Shown: piece by piece, positions 33,179 to 34,110 of the stretch
Position numbering within the stretch: position 1 is the stretch's first letter
How the letters are laid out: each line of letters opens with the position of its first letter
Assembly: GCA_026391255.1 (NCBI GenBank)
Contig: JAPLDU010000075.1
Location: 1 to 34,110 of the forward strand
Length of the DNA stretch: 34,110 nucleotides
Direction of reading: 5' to 3'
Source of the DNA: Bacteroidia bacterium
GTDB lineage: Bacteria > Bacteroidota > Bacteroidia > Bacteroidales > JAPLDU01
Position numbers and translations under genes: made by a program
Notes under the pieces: generated by a model
Told to the model about the DNA's origin: nothing
Database searches by the model: none
Seen by the model: only the letters and a program-made list of their open reading frames with translations

Positions 33179-34110
33179 CACTCTTCGGCATCCGCAAACT
33201 CGTCGGCATCAGCGTAGATTTCGGTTTTTCTCCCGAGGATAGGCAGAATTTTACCGGTGATATAACCTGCAACAAAGGCAAAAACAATAGTGATAAGGAT
33301 TCCGAGTAACTGTCCCGAGAAATCAGCCATCCTGAGAACCGGCAGAGCAGCAAGTCCTCCCATAATACCGGGAAGCCCGTGAAGATTAGTGACCCCGCAG
33401 GTATCAATAAGTTTCATCCACTTCTGCTGTCTTGCCTGTATTACAGCAAAACCAAAGGTTGAAAGAACGCCGGCCATAATTCCTATGATCATTGCCATGG
33501 TATGAGTGGCCGTCATGCAGGTTGAACCGATGGCAACACCGCCGGCAAGGGCTGCATTGGCGATATCTGCGATACTGATCTTTTTACGCAATGATACCGA
33601 CATGATATAAGTAGCAATTGTTGAAGCACAAAGGGCGAGGATCACATTCACCACGGTATGTGGCATTGCAGCAGCAGGCACAAGGGCGGCACAGAAACTG
33701 GGCCAGAATATCCATAACATCATACTGCCAAGCATTGAATACCTGTCGCTGGTCGAGTCGGATTCGATGGTTTTTTCAAACTCCTGGTGGGTTGTCATCG
33801 TTAAAGCAACACCCAGTCCGAAAATGGCGCCGAAAGCATGAATCACAATTGATCCCCCGGTATCAATCACAGCGCCGGCTTTTATCAGTCCCAGTCCCCC
33901 CTGCAGGACTACCCATTCATTCAACATATAAAAAGGGACGAACAATAAGCCGAGCAAAATGTATTGCGGCATTTTCAAACGACCAAGTACAGCACCGGCA
34001 GCAATCAGCAGACTTGCTGCACCGAATTCCGATAATATCAGACGTTCAACTTCATTACTCACCGAATTGAATATACCCATTGTATTGATGAGCATGTATA
34101 ATGGCAAAGA
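33178..34110 (-). CDS. Rh-type ammonium transporter, N-terminus outside the window
   Basis: The frame is open to the window edge; the first in-window codons are not a real start, and about 100 N-terminal residues are missing from a family of about 400. It belongs to the Amt/Mep/Rh family and is of the Rh rather than AmtB type. Diagnostic segments are GGSIVIHAFGAIFGLGVA, SMLGSMMLWIFWPSF, NAALAGGVAIGS and DTCGVTNLHGLPGIMGGL. The two pore histidines are present (IHAFG and NLHGLPG). It should conduct ammonium or ammonia across the inner membrane. The C-terminal tail is short and acidic (ADADEFADAEE), unlike the GlnK-contacting tail of AmtB, and no glnK/glnB gene is seen on this side. It converges on the A2M gene. 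Confidence 0.93.
   Translation of the reverse strand, partial: SLPLYMLINTMGIFNSVSNEVERLILSEFGAASLLIAAGAVLGRLKMPQYILLGLLFVPFYMLNEWVVLQGGLGLIKAGAVIDTGGSIVIHAFGAIFGLGVALTMTTHQEFEKTIESDSTSDRYSMLGSMMLWIFWPSFCAALVPAAAMPHTVVNVILALCASTIATYIMSVSLRKKISIADIANAALAGGVAIGSTCMTATHTMAMIIGIMAGVLSTFGFAVIQARQQKWMKLIDTCGVTNLHGLPGIMGGLAALPVLRMADFSGQLLGILITIVFAFVAGYITGKILPILGRKTEIYADADEFADAEE

Noticed and set aside
1-34110. tRNA or rRNA genes
   Set aside because: No cloverleaf-like or rRNA-like segment was recognised in the gaps; a covariance-model scan would be decisive, and any hit would overturn this.

Overview
The window comes from an uncultured, probably anaerobic member of the Bacteroidota (Bacteroidales-like). 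Supporting signs are type IX secretion (T9SS) C-terminal sorting domains, FISUMP and beta-helix surface proteins, a TonB-dependent receptor, an Rh-type ammonium transporter, and Bacteroidota-type -7 promoter boxes (TAnnTTTG) upstream of several genes. I see no rRNA, tRNA, transposase, integrase or CRISPR array.

Layout. 1-585 is the 3' end of a lysine-ketoglutarate reductase/saccharopine dehydrogenase-like oxidoreductase. 736-3714 (-) is a secreted BNR/sortilin-like protein with a T9SS tail. 4030-6163 (-) is a TonB-dependent receptor split by one frameshift, preceded by a small membrane-anchored protein (6467-7003, -). 7378-13149 and 13222-21426 (+) are two giant extracellular proteins 72 bp apart. 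The first has kelch-like, beta-helix, dockerin-like, cohesin-like and T9SS-tail modules; the second has four cohesin-like modules, Ig/PKD/SprB-like modules and three FISUMP domains. They could form a surface cohesin-dockerin assembly.

21766-22311 is a PEBP/YbhB lipoprotein. A promoter at about 22442 then starts the most notable unit: a ten-cysteine single-span membrane protein (22476-22721), a CcdA-like thiol transporter (22724-23425), and hgcA (23560-24582) and hgcB (24590-24883), the corrinoid protein and ferredoxin that methylate mercury. All cysteines needed for HgcA/HgcB activity are present. The two leading genes suggest a dedicated thiol or Hg(II)-handling module, which is inference. 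Further on are an AspT/YidE-type antiporter (25084-26754, -), a thioester-containing alpha-2-macroglobulin (27208-32922, +) and a partial Rh ammonium transporter (33178 to window end, -).

Across the window, many gene ends are abutted by short tandem arrays with units of 6 to 9 bp. Units differ from gap to gap but share vocabulary. Many arrays start at, or even inside, the stop codon. One pair flanks the alpha-2-macroglobulin gene as inverted copies, and one repeat contains the hgcA start codon. These arrays explain most of the intergenic DNA and look like a poorly described genome-wide feature.
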